Shown here piece by piece: positions 49,370-58,724 of a stretch of DNA of 64,000 nt; position 1 is the stretch's first letter; each line of letters starts with the position of its first letter. Both the position numbers and the translations under genes were made by a program. Below the pieces are notes generated by a model that was not told the DNA's origin, ran no database searches, and saw only the letters and a list, made by a program, of their open reading frames with translations. The DNA comes from Pseudoroseomonas aestuarii. GTDB taxonomy: Bacteria; Pseudomonadota; Alphaproteobacteria; Acetobacterales; Acetobacteraceae. Location of the stretch: contig NZ_JBHSCH010000003.1 in the NCBI RefSeq assembly GCF_042651065.1, forward strand, positions 1 through 64,000, written 5' to 3'.

Positions 49370-51676
49370 ATGTCGGGGATCAAGCCGCACGCCGCGCACT
49401 GGGGCAGTTTCGACGCGGTGGTGGAGCAGGGCCGCGTGGTGGGCGTCCGCCCCTTCCACCGCGACCCGCATCCCGGGCCGCTGATCGACGCCATCCCCGA
49501 CGTGGTGCACGCCAAGAGCCGGATCGACCGCCCGCATGTGCGCGCCGGCTGGCTGCGCGGCGAGCGGCGCGGCGCCGAGCGCGGCGACCGCGACTTCGTC
49601 CCCGTCTCCTGGGACCGCGCCATCCGCCTCGTGGCGGAGGAGACGCAGCGCGTGCGCGCCGAGTTCGGCCACCCCAGCATCATGGGCGGCTCCTATGGCT
49701 GGTCCAGCGCCGGGCGCTTCCACCACGCCAAGAGCCAGCTGCAGCGCTTCCTCGGCCTCGGCGGTGGCTACACCAACCAGGTGACGAACTATTCCTACGG
49801 CGCCGGCATGACGCTGATGCCGCATATCCTCGGCACCAACGAGGTGATCCAGGGGCCGGTGACGGACTGGCGCAGCATCCTCCGGCACACGAAGCTGATG
49901 ATCTGCCTGGGCGGCCTGCCGCTGAAGAACGCGCTGGTCACGGCCGGCGGCGCCGGCGCGCATGAATACGTGCCCTGGCTGAAGCAGGTGGCGGCGGCGG
50001 GCGTGCGCTTCGTCAACATCTCGCCCTTCCGGGGCGACACGCCGGACTTCCTCGACGCGCAATGGGTGCCGATCCGCCCCAACACCGACACGGCGCTGAT
50101 CCTCGCCATGATCCACACGCTGGTCGATGCCGGGCTGGAGGATCGCGGCTTCCTCGCCACCCACTGCACCGGTTGGGACAGGCTGCGCCCCTACGTGCTG
50201 GGCGAGACGGACGGCACCCCCAAGACCGCCGCCTGGGCCGCCGCCATCACCGAGGTGCCGGCCGAGACCATCCGGGCGCTGGCGCTGGAGGCGGCGCGGC
50301 TGCCCACCATGCTCACCGCCACCTGGTCGATCCAGCGCGCCGAGCATGGCGAGCAGCCCTGGTGGGCGCTGGTGGCGCTGGCCGCGGCGCTGGGCGGCAT
50401 CGGCAAGCCGGGCGAGGGGGTGATGTTCGGCTATGGCTCGCTCAACGGCATGGGCACGCCGCGCCGCGAGCTGCCCTCCGTCTCGCTGCCGGCCACGCGC
50501 AACCCGGGCGGCCTCTCCATCCCCGTCGCGCGCGTCACCGAACTGCTGGAGCGGCCGGGCGAGATCCTGCAATACAACGGGCGGGACATCGTGCTGCCCG
50601 ACATCCGCATCATCTGGTGGGCGGGCGGCAACCCCTTCCACCACCACCAGGACCTCAACCGGCTGCGGCGCGGCTGGAACCGGGCGGAGACCATCATCGT
50701 GCAGGAGCCGTGGTGGACGGCCGCCGCCCGCCACGCCGACATCGTGCTGCCGGCGACGACGACGCTGGAGCGCAACGACATCGCCTCCTCCTCGCGCGAC
50801 CGCTTCCTGCGCGCCATGCACCAGGCCATCCCGCCGCTGGGCCAGGCGCGCAACGACCACGACATGCTGACCGACATCGCCGAGGCCTGCGGCTTCCGCG
50901 ACCGCTTCACCGAGCAGCGGGACGAGGCCGCCTGGCTGCGCCACCTCTACGAGCGCTGGCGCCAGGCCTGCGCCCGCTTCGGCTTCGACGCGCCGGACTA
51001 CGACAGCTTCTGGGCCGAGGGCTTCATCGAGATCCCGCCGCCGGAGGAGGATTTTGTTCTCTTCTCCGACTTCGCGCGCGACCCGGCGGCGCATCCGCTG
51101 AACACGCCCTCCGGCAAGGTGGAGCTGTACTCGGAGACCATCGCCGGCTTCGGCTACGACGAGATCGGCGGCCATGCGCGCTGGCAGGCGCCGGAGGAGT
51201 ATCTCGGCGCGCCGCTCGCCGCGCGGTTCCCGCTGCACCTGCTCTCCTACCAGCCCGCCACCCGGCTGCACGGGCAGCTCGACCCCGGCCGCGTCGCCGC
51301 CGCCGACAAGATCCAGGGCCGCGAGCCGCTGCTGATGCATCCCCAGGACGCCACCGCGCGCGGCCTGCGGAACGGCGACATCCTGCGCGTGTTCAACGAC
51401 CGTGGCGCCTGCCTCGCCGGGCTGCGCCTCAGCGAGGGCATCCGGCGCGGCGTGGTGGCCATGGCCACCGGCGCCTGGTGGGACCCCTCGCCGGAGCAGG
51501 GCGGGCTCGACGTGCACGGCAACCCCAACGTGCTGACGCGCGACATCGGCACCTCCCGCCTCGGCCAGGGCAGCGCGGCACAGTCCTGCCTCGTCGAGGT
51601 GGAGCGCTTCGACGGCGCCCTGCCGGCGGTGACGGTGCATGATGCGCCCCGGCCCGTGGCGGAGCCGGCGGCGTGA
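49370..51676 (+). CDS. BisC-like molybdopterin oxidoreductase
   Basis: A 768-residue DMSO-reductase-family enzyme that matches E. coli biotin sulfoxide reductase in size and throughout. The Mo ligand is Ser113 in GGSYGWSSAGRFH. Cofactor-binding segments include IIWWAGGNPFHHHQD, WWTAAARHADIVLPATTTLERND and HPLNTPSGKVELYSE. There is no N-terminal Fe-S cluster and no Tat signal, so it is cytoplasmic like BisC. It should reduce S- or N-oxides such as biotin or methionine sulfoxide. The second PhoX-like gene overlaps its stop, an odd partner because that protein is exported. Confidence 0.9.
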   Translation: MSGIKPHAAHWGSFDAVVEQGRVVGVRPFHRDPHPGPLIDAIPDVVHAKSRIDRPHVRAGWLRGERRGAERGDRDFVPVSWDRAIRLVAEETQRVRAEFGHPSIMGGSYGWSSAGRFHHAKSQLQRFLGLGGGYTNQVTNYSYGAGMTLMPHILGTNEVIQGPVTDWRSILRHTKLMICLGGLPLKNALVTAGGAGAHEYVPWLKQVAAAGVRFVNISPFRGDTPDFLDAQWVPIRPNTDTALILAMIHTLVDAGLEDRGFLATHCTGWDRLRPYVLGETDGTPKTAAWAAAITEVPAETIRALALEAARLPTMLTATWSIQRAEHGEQPWWALVALAAALGGIGKPGEGVMFGYGSLNGMGTPRRELPSVSLPATRNPGGLSIPVARVTELLERPGEILQYNGRDIVLPDIRIIWWAGGNPFHHHQDLNRLRRGWNRAETIIVQEPWWTAAARHADIVLPATTTLERNDIASSSRDRFLRAMHQAIPPLGQARNDHDMLTDIAEACGFRDRFTEQRDEAAWLRHLYERWRQACARFGFDAPDYDSFWAEGFIEIPPPEEDFVLFSDFARDPAAHPLNTPSGKVELYSETIAGFGYDEIGGHARWQAPEEYLGAPLAARFPLHLLSYQPATRLHGQLDPGRVAAADKIQGREPLLMHPQDATARGLRNGDILRVFNDRGACLAGLRLSEGIRRGVVAMATGAWWDPSPEQGGLDVHGNPNVLTRDIGTSRLGQGSAAQSCLVEVERFDGALPAVTVHDAPRPVAEPAA

Positions 51677-53262
51677 ACACACTCTCCCGCCGCGCGCTGC
51701 TGGCCACGGGGGCGGCGCTGCCGCTGGCGGCGGCGCGCCCGGCGCATGCCCAGGTCACCACGCTGGACATGCCGCCCGCCCTGCTGCCGGTGAAGCCGGA
51801 CGACACGGTGGCCCCCGGCTACCGGCGCGACGTGCTGGCCCGCTGGGGCGACCGCGTCACCTTCGACGCGCTGCCCTGGAACCCCGCCGCGCCGACGCCC
51901 GAGGCCGCCGCCACCCAGTTCGGCTGGGATGGCCGCATCTGCGCCCTGGTGCCGCAGCCGGCGGCGGCGGACGGCATCGGCCGCGCCGTGCTGGCGGTGG
52001 CCCACCCGACGGTGGACCCGGCCATGGCCTTCCCCGGCGGGCGGGACCGCCCGGCCGTGGCGGCGATGATGCAGGGCGCCTCGCTGCTGAACCTGGAGCG
52101 GCAGGGCGGCCGCTGGATCGTCGCCGATGGCGGCTACCAGTCCCGCCGGCTGACGGCGGAGACGCTGTGCCGCATCACCGGTCCGGCCTCCGCCAGCGTG
52201 GGCGAGGCGGTGCAGGGGCTGCTGGCGGTCTCCGGCGGCTGCGCCACGCCCTGGGGCACGCTGCTGCTGGCCGAGGACGACCCGGCCCCCTGGTCCACCC
52301 GCCTCGCGCCCCTCGACGCCCGCTTCCGCGACGCGCTGCGCTTCGGCTGGGTGGCGGAGCTCGACCCGCTGGACCCGAGCGCGGTGCCGGCCAAGCGCAC
52401 CGCGCTCGCCCGCTTCCCGCGCGGGGATGCCGCCGCGGCGCTGGGGCGGGATGGCCGCGCCGTGGTCTATCTCTCCGACCGGCGCGCCTTCGGCCACTTG
52501 TTCCGCTTCGTCTCGGACGGGCCGGCGGCGGAGCCGGGGGCGCTGGAGCAGGGCACGCTCGCCGTGGCGCGCCTCGCCGGCCAGGGGATCCGCTGGGAAG
52601 CCCTGCCGCGCGACGCGCAGACGCTGCTCAACCCCATCGCGGCTGCCGCCGGCCTCGGCGCCACCGCCTTCGACCTGCCGAGCGGCCTCGCCGTGGATGG
52701 CAGCCGGCTGTTCCTGGCCTGCAAGGGCAACGCCGCGCGCCGCCCCGACCAAGTGGACCGGCTGAACCCGCGCGCCGGCAGCAATGCCGGGCATGTGGTG
52801 GAGATCCGCCCGACGGGGGGCGACCATGGGTCGGACGAGGCCTCGGCCAGCCTGCTGCTGACCGGCGGCGCGCCGGAGCCGCGCCATGCCGGCCTCGGCA
52901 CCGCCTGGCCGGAGGCGCCCGCCACCCTGGCGCTGGACGGGCGCGGCCGGCTCTGGATCGGCACCGACCATGACGGGCGTGTAGGGCCCGCGCCCGATGC
53001 GCTCTATGGCTGCGACACGCAGGGGGCGGGGCGGGGGCTGGCGCTGCCGCTCTACGGGGCGCCGCGCGGCGCCGCCCTGGGCGGCGCGGCGATGAGCCCG
53101 GACGGCGCGGCGCTGTTCGCGCTGGTGCGCACGCCGGGCGCCGAGCCGGGCGCCAGCTATGGCCGCCCCGGCACGCGCTGGCCGGCCTTCGACCCGACCC
53201 TGCCGCCGCGCAGCACGCTGGTCTCCTTCACCCGCCTGGGCGGCGGGGCGGTGGGCGGCTAG
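51673..53262 (+). CDS. second PhoX-like (DUF839) Tat-exported protein
   Basis: A 529-residue relative of the phosphatase at 33638, about 130 residues shorter. It starts at a GTG overlapping the BisC-like stop (GTGA). A Tat signal (MNTLSRRALLATGAALPLA) ends near PAHA-Q. Conserved stretches are GGCATPWGTLLLAEDD, GWVAELDPLDPSAVPAKRTALARF and SRLFLACKGNAARRPDQVDR. A Cys replaces the second Asn of the NNCAGG motif region, and some metal-site segments are reduced (CTHAISADGR becomes AAALGRDGR). It may bind calcium but have altered activity. Its TAG stop lies in the first arm of a palindromic element. Confidence 0.85.
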   Translation: MNTLSRRALLATGAALPLAAARPAHAQVTTLDMPPALLPVKPDDTVAPGYRRDVLARWGDRVTFDALPWNPAAPTPEAAATQFGWDGRICALVPQPAAADGIGRAVLAVAHPTVDPAMAFPGGRDRPAVAAMMQGASLLNLERQGGRWIVADGGYQSRRLTAETLCRITGPASASVGEAVQGLLAVSGGCATPWGTLLLAEDDPAPWSTRLAPLDARFRDALRFGWVAELDPLDPSAVPAKRTALARFPRGDAAAALGRDGRAVVYLSDRRAFGHLFRFVSDGPAAEPGALEQGTLAVARLAGQGIRWEALPRDAQTLLNPIAAAAGLGATAFDLPSGLAVDGSRLFLACKGNAARRPDQVDRLNPRAGSNAGHVVEIRPTGGDHGSDEASASLLLTGGAPEPRHAGLGTAWPEAPATLALDGRGRLWIGTDHDGRVGPAPDALYGCDTQGAGRGLALPLYGAPRGAALGGAAMSPDGAALFALVRTPGAEPGASYGRPGTRWPAFDPTLPPRSTLVSFTRLGGGAVGG

Positions 53263-53366
53263 AGCCTTTTCCGTTCGTACTGCCTCACGGAAAAGGCTCT
53301 AGCTCATTGTGTTCGCGAGCATCTTAATGCGATCAGGCGAAGCAGCCTGCTCGCGATCTGCTCTAG
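53259..53366. repeat. CTAG-bounded palindromic intergenic element
   Basis: A 108-bp element begins CTAGAGC and ends GCTCTAG. Its first half is a perfect 16-bp inverted repeat (CTAGAGCCTTTTCCGT / ACGGAAAAGGCTCTAG, loop TCGTACTGCCTC). Its second half contains an imperfect hairpin (GCGATCAGGC-GAAGCA-GCCTGCTCGC). The TAG stops of both convergent neighbours are supplied by its ends. It looks like a dispersed REP/BIME-type repeat and may double as a bidirectional terminator. Confidence 0.75.
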
Positions 53367-53992
53367 CGGCGGGGGCCGCCCCGCAGGGCGGCGGCCAGCG
53401 CCCAGGCCGCCGCCGCCATGCCGGCCACGCCCAGCCCGGCCAGCGCCGCGATCGGCCAGCCTTCCTCGCGCCGGAACAGGCCGGTGGCCCAGCCGATGGC
53501 CTGCCCCGGCATCAGCAGCAGCGGCGCCCAGAGCAGCGCCGAGGGGATGTTGGCGAGCTGGAAGCGCCCGTGCCGCATGCCCGACAGCCCCGCCACCACG
53601 GGGATGAAGGCGCGCAGCGGCGCGAAGAAGCGGCTGAGGAACACCGCCCACAGCCCCCAGCGGCGGAAGCCGAGGCGCGCCCGCGCATAGAGCCGCCACT
53701 GTCCGCGTGGCAGGTGGCGCCGCACCATCGCCGGGCCCCAGCGGCGCGCGATGACATAGCCCGTGCTGTCGCCCAGCGCGGCGCCGAGGCCGGCGCCCAG
53801 CACCACCGGCCAGGCCGGCAGCGCCTCGCTGACGATGAGCACCCCGGCGGCGAAGAGCAGCGCCGAGCCGGGAATGACCAGCCCCACCAGGGGCAGGGAT
53901 TCGGTGAAGGCCAGCAGGAAGGCCACCGGCCCCGCCCAATCCTGGTGCGCGGCGATCCAGGCCAGGAAGGGGCCGATGATCTTCTCCTGCAT
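53363..53992 (-). CDS. DedA family membrane protein
   Basis: A 209-residue polytopic protein with the DedA/SNARE-associated core. The first motif is FTESLPLVGLVIPGSALL, where Glu and Pro-Gly are conserved. FLSRFFAPLRAFIPVVAGLSGM carries the essential Arg pair. DedA proteins are lipid scramblases or flippases needed for membrane homeostasis. The gene is the last of the minus-strand cluster containing tctBA, ten bases after the tctA stop, and ends in the palindromic element. Confidence 0.88.
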   Translation of the reverse strand: MQEKIIGPFLAWIAAHQDWAGPVAFLLAFTESLPLVGLVIPGSALLFAAGVLIVSEALPAWPVVLGAGLGAALGDSTGYVIARRWGPAMVRRHLPRGQWRLYARARLGFRRWGLWAVFLSRFFAPLRAFIPVVAGLSGMRHGRFQLANIPSALLWAPLLLMPGQAIGWATGLFRREEGWPIAALAGLGVAGMAAAAWALAAALRGGPRR

Positions 53993-54002
53993 GGCCCTGC
54001 CG

Positions 54003-55517
54003 TTATTCCGCCAGCGCGGCGGCGCGCTGCCGCGCCCGGTTCTGCCGCATCAGCGCGACGGCGGCCCAGACCAGCAGCGCGGCGGTGACGGCCAGGAAGC
54101 CGGCGCTGATCGGCCGCTCCAGGAACACCATGGCGTCGCCGCGCGAGAGCAGCATGGCGCGGCGCAGATGCTCCTCCATCAACGGCCCGAGGATGAAGCC
54201 CAGCAGCAGCGGCGCCGGCTCGAACTTCAGCAGTGCCATGACGTAGCCGAAGACGCCGAAGATCATCACCAGCAGCACGTCGAAGGCGCTGTTGTTGACG
54301 CTGTACACGCCGATGCAGATGAACATCAGGATGGCGGGGTAGAGGATGCGGTAGGGGATGGACAGCATCTTCACCCACAGCCCGATCAGCGGCAGGTTCA
54401 GGATCACCAGCATGACGTTGCCGATCCAGAAGCTGGCGATCAGCCCCCAGAACAGCTCGGGGTGCTCGGTGACCAGCCGCGGCCCCGGCTGGATGCCCTG
54501 GATGATCAGCGCGCCCAGCATCAGCGCCATGGTGGCGTCGCCCGGGATGCCCAGCGTCAGCGTCGGGATGAAGGCGGTCTGCGAGGCGGCGTTGTTGGCG
54601 GATTCCGGGGAGGTGATGCCCTCGATGGCGCCCTTGCCGAACCGGCTCGGATCACGCGCCACCTTCTTCTCGACCGCGTAGGACATGAAGGAGGCGATGG
54701 TGGCGCCCGCCCCCGGCAGCGCGCCGAAGATGGCGCCGACGCCGGTGCCGCGCAGCATCGGCAGGGTGGAATCCTTCATGTCCTTCCCGGTCGGCATCAG
54801 CGAGCGCATGGTGATCTTGTGCTGGCTCCTGCCGGCCTTGATGCGGTTGATGCTGCCGATCACCTCGGCCACGCCGAACAGGCCCATGGCCAGCGCCACG
54901 AGGCTGATGCCGTCGGCGAGCTGCGGGATGTCGAAGGTGAAGCGCTGCTGGCCGGTCTGCACGTCGGTGCCGACCATGCCGAGCGCGAGCCCCACCAGCA
55001 CCATGGCGATGCCCTTGACTGGCGAGCCGTGCGCCAGCGTCGCCGCCGCCACCAGCCCGAGCAGCATCATCGCGAAGTAGTCCGCCGGCCCGAAGGAGAG
55101 GGCGACCCCCGCCAGCAGCGGCGAGAAGGCGGTGAGGATGATGATGCCGAGGCTGGCGCCGACGAAGGAGGCGATGGTCGTCATGGCCAGCGCCACGCCG
55201 GCGCGGCCCTTCTGCGCCATCGGGTAGCCGTCGAGGCAGGCCACGGCCGCGGCGGGGGTGCCCGGCAGGTTCATCAGGATGGAGGCGGTGGAGCCGCCAT
55301 ACTGCGCGCCGTAGTAGATGCCGGCCAGCATGATGATGGCGGCGGTGGGCGGCACGTAGAAGGTCAGCGGCAGCAGCATGGAGATGGTGGCCAGGCCACC
55401 GATGCCCGGCAGCACGCCGACGAAGGTGCCCAGGAACACGCCGATGAAGCAGTACAGCAGGTTCTGCGGCGCGAAGGCTTCACCGAAGCCCATCGCGAGG
55501 TTGGCGAACATGTCCAT
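54003..55517 (-). CDS. tctA: TctA family permease (second copy)
   Basis: A 504-residue TctA with the signature GVLPGIGGLATISMLLPLT, the tandem FGALPGAGATIASFMSY, and ESANNAASQTAFIPTLTLGIPG. It differs clearly from the copy at 12032. The ATG at 55517 shares a base with the tctB stop (TGATG). No Bug receptor gene is near this TctBA pair, so ligand must be supplied by a receptor encoded elsewhere. Sensor kinase and sigma54 activator genes precede it on the same strand. Confidence 0.93.
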   Translation of the reverse strand: MDMFANLAMGFGEAFAPQNLLYCFIGVFLGTFVGVLPGIGGLATISMLLPLTFYVPPTAAIIMLAGIYYGAQYGGSTASILMNLPGTPAAAVACLDGYPMAQKGRAGVALAMTTIASFVGASLGIIILTAFSPLLAGVALSFGPADYFAMMLLGLVAAATLAHGSPVKGIAMVLVGLALGMVGTDVQTGQQRFTFDIPQLADGISLVALAMGLFGVAEVIGSINRIKAGRSQHKITMRSLMPTGKDMKDSTLPMLRGTGVGAIFGALPGAGATIASFMSYAVEKKVARDPSRFGKGAIEGITSPESANNAASQTAFIPTLTLGIPGDATMALMLGALIIQGIQPGPRLVTEHPELFWGLIASFWIGNVMLVILNLPLIGLWVKMLSIPYRILYPAILMFICIGVYSVNNSAFDVLLVMIFGVFGYVMALLKFEPAPLLLGFILGPLMEEHLRRAMLLSRGDAMVFLERPISAGFLAVTAALLVWAAVALMRQNRARQRAAALAE

Positions 55518-55966
55518 CAGAGGCTCCACCGGTAGGCCGGGATGGGAATGCCGAGGCCCATGGTGAAGACCAGCACGGCGATGGCGGCGAGGCTGGCGGC
55601 GAGCACCAGGGTCAGCCGCAGGCTCGGGTTGCGTTCCGCGAAGGCGGCCAGGACAGTCAGCAGCAGCACCGCCGGGATCAGCCCGAAGCGGTCGACCAGC
55701 AGCGCGAAGCCCAGCACCGCGATGCAGATGGCCAGGAAGGGCCGCCATTCGGGCCGCGGCAGGGTGCCGGCCCGGAACAGGGCGGGGACCAGGATGATCA
55801 GCCCGAACGCCACGACCAGCACGCCGATGGAGAGCGGGAAATAGGCCGGCCCCATCCGCCGCAGCGTGCCCATGTTGTAGTTCAGCGAATAGAGCGCGAA
55901 CCACGTGCCCCCCGCGATCATCAGCGCGCCGCCGATGATGTCTTCGAAGTCTCTTGTCGCCTTCAA
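55517..55966 (-). CDS. tctB: TctB family small membrane subunit (second copy)
   Basis: A 149-residue protein with four membrane segments (FEDIIGGALMIAGGTWFALY, YFPLSIGVLVVAFGLIIL and two more). I use a TTG start at 55966 because GGGAGG lies five bases upstream and no other signal is as good; the open frame to 56032 runs into the regulator gene. The protein partners the downstream TctA. Position directly after the activator gene suggests one operon. Confidence 0.82.
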   Translation of the reverse strand: MKATRDFEDIIGGALMIAGGTWFALYSLNYNMGTLRRMGPAYFPLSIGVLVVAFGLIILVPALFRAGTLPRPEWRPFLAICIAVLGFALLVDRFGLIPAVLLLTVLAAFAERNPSLRLTLVLAASLAAIAVLVFTMGLGIPIPAYRWSL

Positions 55967-55995
55967 CGGATCCTCCCTGGGGATACCTTGGAAAC

Positions 55996-57330
55996 TCAGC
56001 CCTTGATGCCGAGGCGCTTCATCCGCTCCCACAGCGTGGTGCGGGAGATGCCGAGCAGCTGGGCGGCGTCGCCCACGCGGCTGCCGGAACGGGCCAGCAC
56101 GCGCCGGATGTGTTCGCGCTCGGCGGCGTCGCGCGCCTCGGCCAGCGAGAGCGGCGGCGCCTCCTGCGCCTGGCGTTCGGGGAAGAGGTCGGCCGGCTCC
56201 AGGCGCGGCCCCTCGGCCAGCACCATCGCCCGCTCGATGCGGTTGCGCAGCTCGCGCACATTGCCGGGCCAGCGGTGCGCCAGCAGCGCGTCGAAGGCCG
56301 GCGCGGTCAGCTCCGGCGCCTCCCGCGCGAAGGCCTGGGCGAAGTGGCGCAGGAAATGCGCCGCCAGCGCGCCCAGATCCTCCGGCCGCTCGCGCAGCGG
56401 CGGCACCGCCAGCTCCACCACGGCGAGGCGGTAGTAGAGATCCTCGCGAAAGCGGCCCTCGGCCACGCGGGCGCGCAGGTCGGCGTTGCTGGCGGCGACG
56501 ATGCGCGCCTGCAGCGGCAGCTCCTCCCGCCCGCCGAGGCGGGTGAAGCGCCGCTCCTGCAGCAGCCGCAGCAGCTTGGCCTGCGGCGCCGGGCCGAGCT
56601 CGGCCACCTCGTCGAGGAACAGCGTGCCGCCGGCGGCACGCTCGGCGAAGCCGGGCTGGCGCTCGGTGGCGCCGGTGAAGGCGCCGCGCTCATGGCCGAA
56701 GATCTGGCTCTCCAGCAGCTCGGCCGGGATGGCGGCGCAGTTGACGGCGACGAAGGGCGCCGCCGCGCGGCCCGCCTCGGCCCGGCCGCTCTCGTGCAGG
56801 GCGCGCGCCGCCACCTCCTTGCCGGCGCCGCTCTCGCCGCCCAGCAGCACGGTGGTGTCCACCCGCGCGAGCTTGAGCAGGTGGCGGCGCAGCGTCTGCA
56901 TGGCCGGGGAGCGCCAGCCGGCGCCGTCATCCGCCGGGCGCAGGGGCGCCGACCAGCCCGAATAGGCGGCGAGCTTGTCGATCAGCAGCTGCGCGGGGAA
57001 GGGCTTCTCCACGTAGTCGTCGGCCCCGGCGCGCAGCAGCCGCACCGCCTGCGCCACATCGCCGAAGGCGGTGACGACGATGATCGGCGTGCCGCCCAGC
57101 TCCGGCATCAGCCGGGTGAGCAGCGCCTCGCCGCTGCCGTCCGGCAGCCGGATGTCGCAGACGATGAGCGTCGGGCGCTGGCGGCGCAGCAGCACCTCGC
57201 CCTCGCGCGCGCTGCGCGCCCAGGCGGTGGCGATGCCCTCCAGCGTCAGCCGCTGCACCAGGCTCTCGCCCAGCACCGCATCGTCCTCGATCAGCACCAC
57301 GGAGCGCGGCGCGTTGGCGGTCTGGTTCAT
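55996..57330 (-). CDS. sigma54-dependent response regulator (DctD/NtrC family)
   Basis: A 444-residue activator. The receiver domain phosphorylates at Asp59 (VCDIRLPDGSG). The AAA+ domain has Walker A GESGAGKE, the sigma54-contacting GAFTGA loop and Walker B GTLFLDEVAE. A Fis-type HTH ends the protein (GDAAQLLGISRTTLWERM). AGGAGAC precedes the ATG, which overlaps the kinase stop. It should activate sigma54 promoters. The near-consensus promoter and palindromes upstream of the kinase are likely autoregulatory, and co-transcription with TctBA suggests carboxylate or nitrogen control. Confidence 0.94.
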   Translation of the reverse strand: MNQTANAPRSVVLIEDDAVLGESLVQRLTLEGIATAWARSAREGEVLLRRQRPTLIVCDIRLPDGSGEALLTRLMPELGGTPIIVVTAFGDVAQAVRLLRAGADDYVEKPFPAQLLIDKLAAYSGWSAPLRPADDGAGWRSPAMQTLRRHLLKLARVDTTVLLGGESGAGKEVAARALHESGRAEAGRAAAPFVAVNCAAIPAELLESQIFGHERGAFTGATERQPGFAERAAGGTLFLDEVAELGPAPQAKLLRLLQERRFTRLGGREELPLQARIVAASNADLRARVAEGRFREDLYYRLAVVELAVPPLRERPEDLGALAAHFLRHFAQAFAREAPELTAPAFDALLAHRWPGNVRELRNRIERAMVLAEGPRLEPADLFPERQAQEAPPLSLAEARDAAEREHIRRVLARSGSRVGDAAQLLGISRTTLWERMKRLGIKG

Positions 57331-58724
57331 GGCGTCTCCTCCGCGCGGGCGGGCAGGTGCAGGGTGATGCGGCTGCCGCGCGGCGCGGCCTCGACGCTGA
57401 TGCGCGCGCCCAGGCTGGCGGCGAGCTGCGCCGCGATCTCCAGCCCCAGCCCGCCCGCCACCCCGCTGGCCTCGCCGCCGGAGAGGCGCTGCTCCGCCTC
57501 CGGCGGCAGGCCGCCCGCCTCGTCCTCGATGCTCGCCACCAGGAGCCCCTCGGCCGGGCGGGTGACCTGCAGCCGCACCTCCCGCCCGGCCGGCGTCGCG
57601 GCCACGGCGTTGAGCAGCAGGTTCAGCAGCAGCTGGCGCAGCCGCAGCGCATCGGTGGGGAAGGGCTCCGGCAGCGCCACCCGCCAGCCGAGGCAGACCT
57701 GGCCACGCCGTGCCTCCGGCATCACCAGAAGGCGCAGATCCTCCAGATCCTCGGCGGAGACGGGGCGGCGCTCGCCATCCTGGCGGTGGGTGGCGAGCGT
57801 GCTGCGCACCACCGCCTCGATCTGCCGCAGGCCGCGCTCCACCAAGTCGAGCGCCCGCTCGCGCGCCGCCGGGTCGTCGCCGAAGCGCCGGGTGGTCTCC
57901 AGCGCCGTCAGCATGCCGGCCAGCGGGTTGCGCACCTCGTGCGCCACGGAGGCGGCGAGGCGGCCGAGCATGGCGGCGCGCTCCCGCTCGGCCAGGCGGG
58001 TGGCCAGCTCCTCCCGCTCGCGCAGCCGGGCGGCCATCAGGTTGAAGGCCTGCGCCAGCCGGTTGGCCTCGGCGTCGCGCGGGGTGAAGCCCAGCGGCGC
58101 GAAGCGGCCGCTCCCGGCCCGCTCCAGCGCCGCCGTCACCGACAGGAAGGGGCGCATCAGCCGGCGGGCGAACAGCATGGCCAGCCCCGCGGCCAGGGCC
58201 GCCAGCAGCAGGTCCACCACGGTGAGCACCCACATCACCCGCTGCTGCCGCCCCACCTGCTCGGGGAAGGCGAGCTGCGCCGCCACCAGCGCCACCACCT
58301 GGCCGTCCGCCACCATCTCGCGCTGCGCCCAGGCGGTGTCGCCGGCCGGGTTCAGCGACCACTGCACGCCGGTCAGCCCGAAGGCCATGGGCGGCTGGCC
58401 CTGCGGCTCGCCGGCGCGGGCGAGCGGCAGGCCGTTCGGGTCGGCGACGACGATGGCGAGGTCGTTCACCCCTCGCTGGAAGCCCATGCTGCGCTCCAGC
58501 GCCGCCTCCAGCCCGCCAAAGTCGCCGGCGCGCAGCCAGGGCAGGGCGGTGCCGGAGAGGCTGTCGATATAGACATCGGCCAGCCGCGAGATCTCGCGGT
58601 TCAGCTCGCGCTGCATGATGTGGAGCGCGAGATGCGTGGTGCCGACCGAGGAGAGGAACACCGCCAGCCCGACCAGGAGCGGCAGGCGGACAGCCAGCGA
58701 CAGGGAAGGAAGGGCGAAGGTCAT
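57327..58724 (-). CDS. sensor histidine kinase (DctB-like)
   Basis: A 465-residue membrane kinase. Two transmembrane helices (near residues 10-30 and 165-190) bracket a periplasmic sensor loop of about 135 residues, followed by a HAMP-like region, the phosphorylated His in ASVAHEVRNPLAGM, and an ATPase with NLLLNAVAATPAGR and EDEAGGLPPEAE. It pairs with the downstream activator (ATGA overlap). The start is uncertain: ATG 58724 sits just before helix 1; 58799 and 58826 are alternatives, and ATG 58874 lies at the predicted sigma54 start point and is unlikely. Confidence 0.88.
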   Translation of the reverse strand: MTFALPSLSLAVRLPLLVGLAVFLSSVGTTHLALHIMQRELNREISRLADVYIDSLSGTALPWLRAGDFGGLEAALERSMGFQRGVNDLAIVVADPNGLPLARAGEPQGQPPMAFGLTGVQWSLNPAGDTAWAQREMVADGQVVALVAAQLAFPEQVGRQQRVMWVLTVVDLLLAALAAGLAMLFARRLMRPFLSVTAALERAGSGRFAPLGFTPRDAEANRLAQAFNLMAARLREREELATRLAERERAAMLGRLAASVAHEVRNPLAGMLTALETTRRFGDDPAARERALDLVERGLRQIEAVVRSTLATHRQDGERRPVSAEDLEDLRLLVMPEARRGQVCLGWRVALPEPFPTDALRLRQLLLNLLLNAVAATPAGREVRLQVTRPAEGLLVASIEDEAGGLPPEAEQRLSGGEASGVAGGLGLEIAAQLAASLGARISVEAAPRGSRITLHLPARAEETP

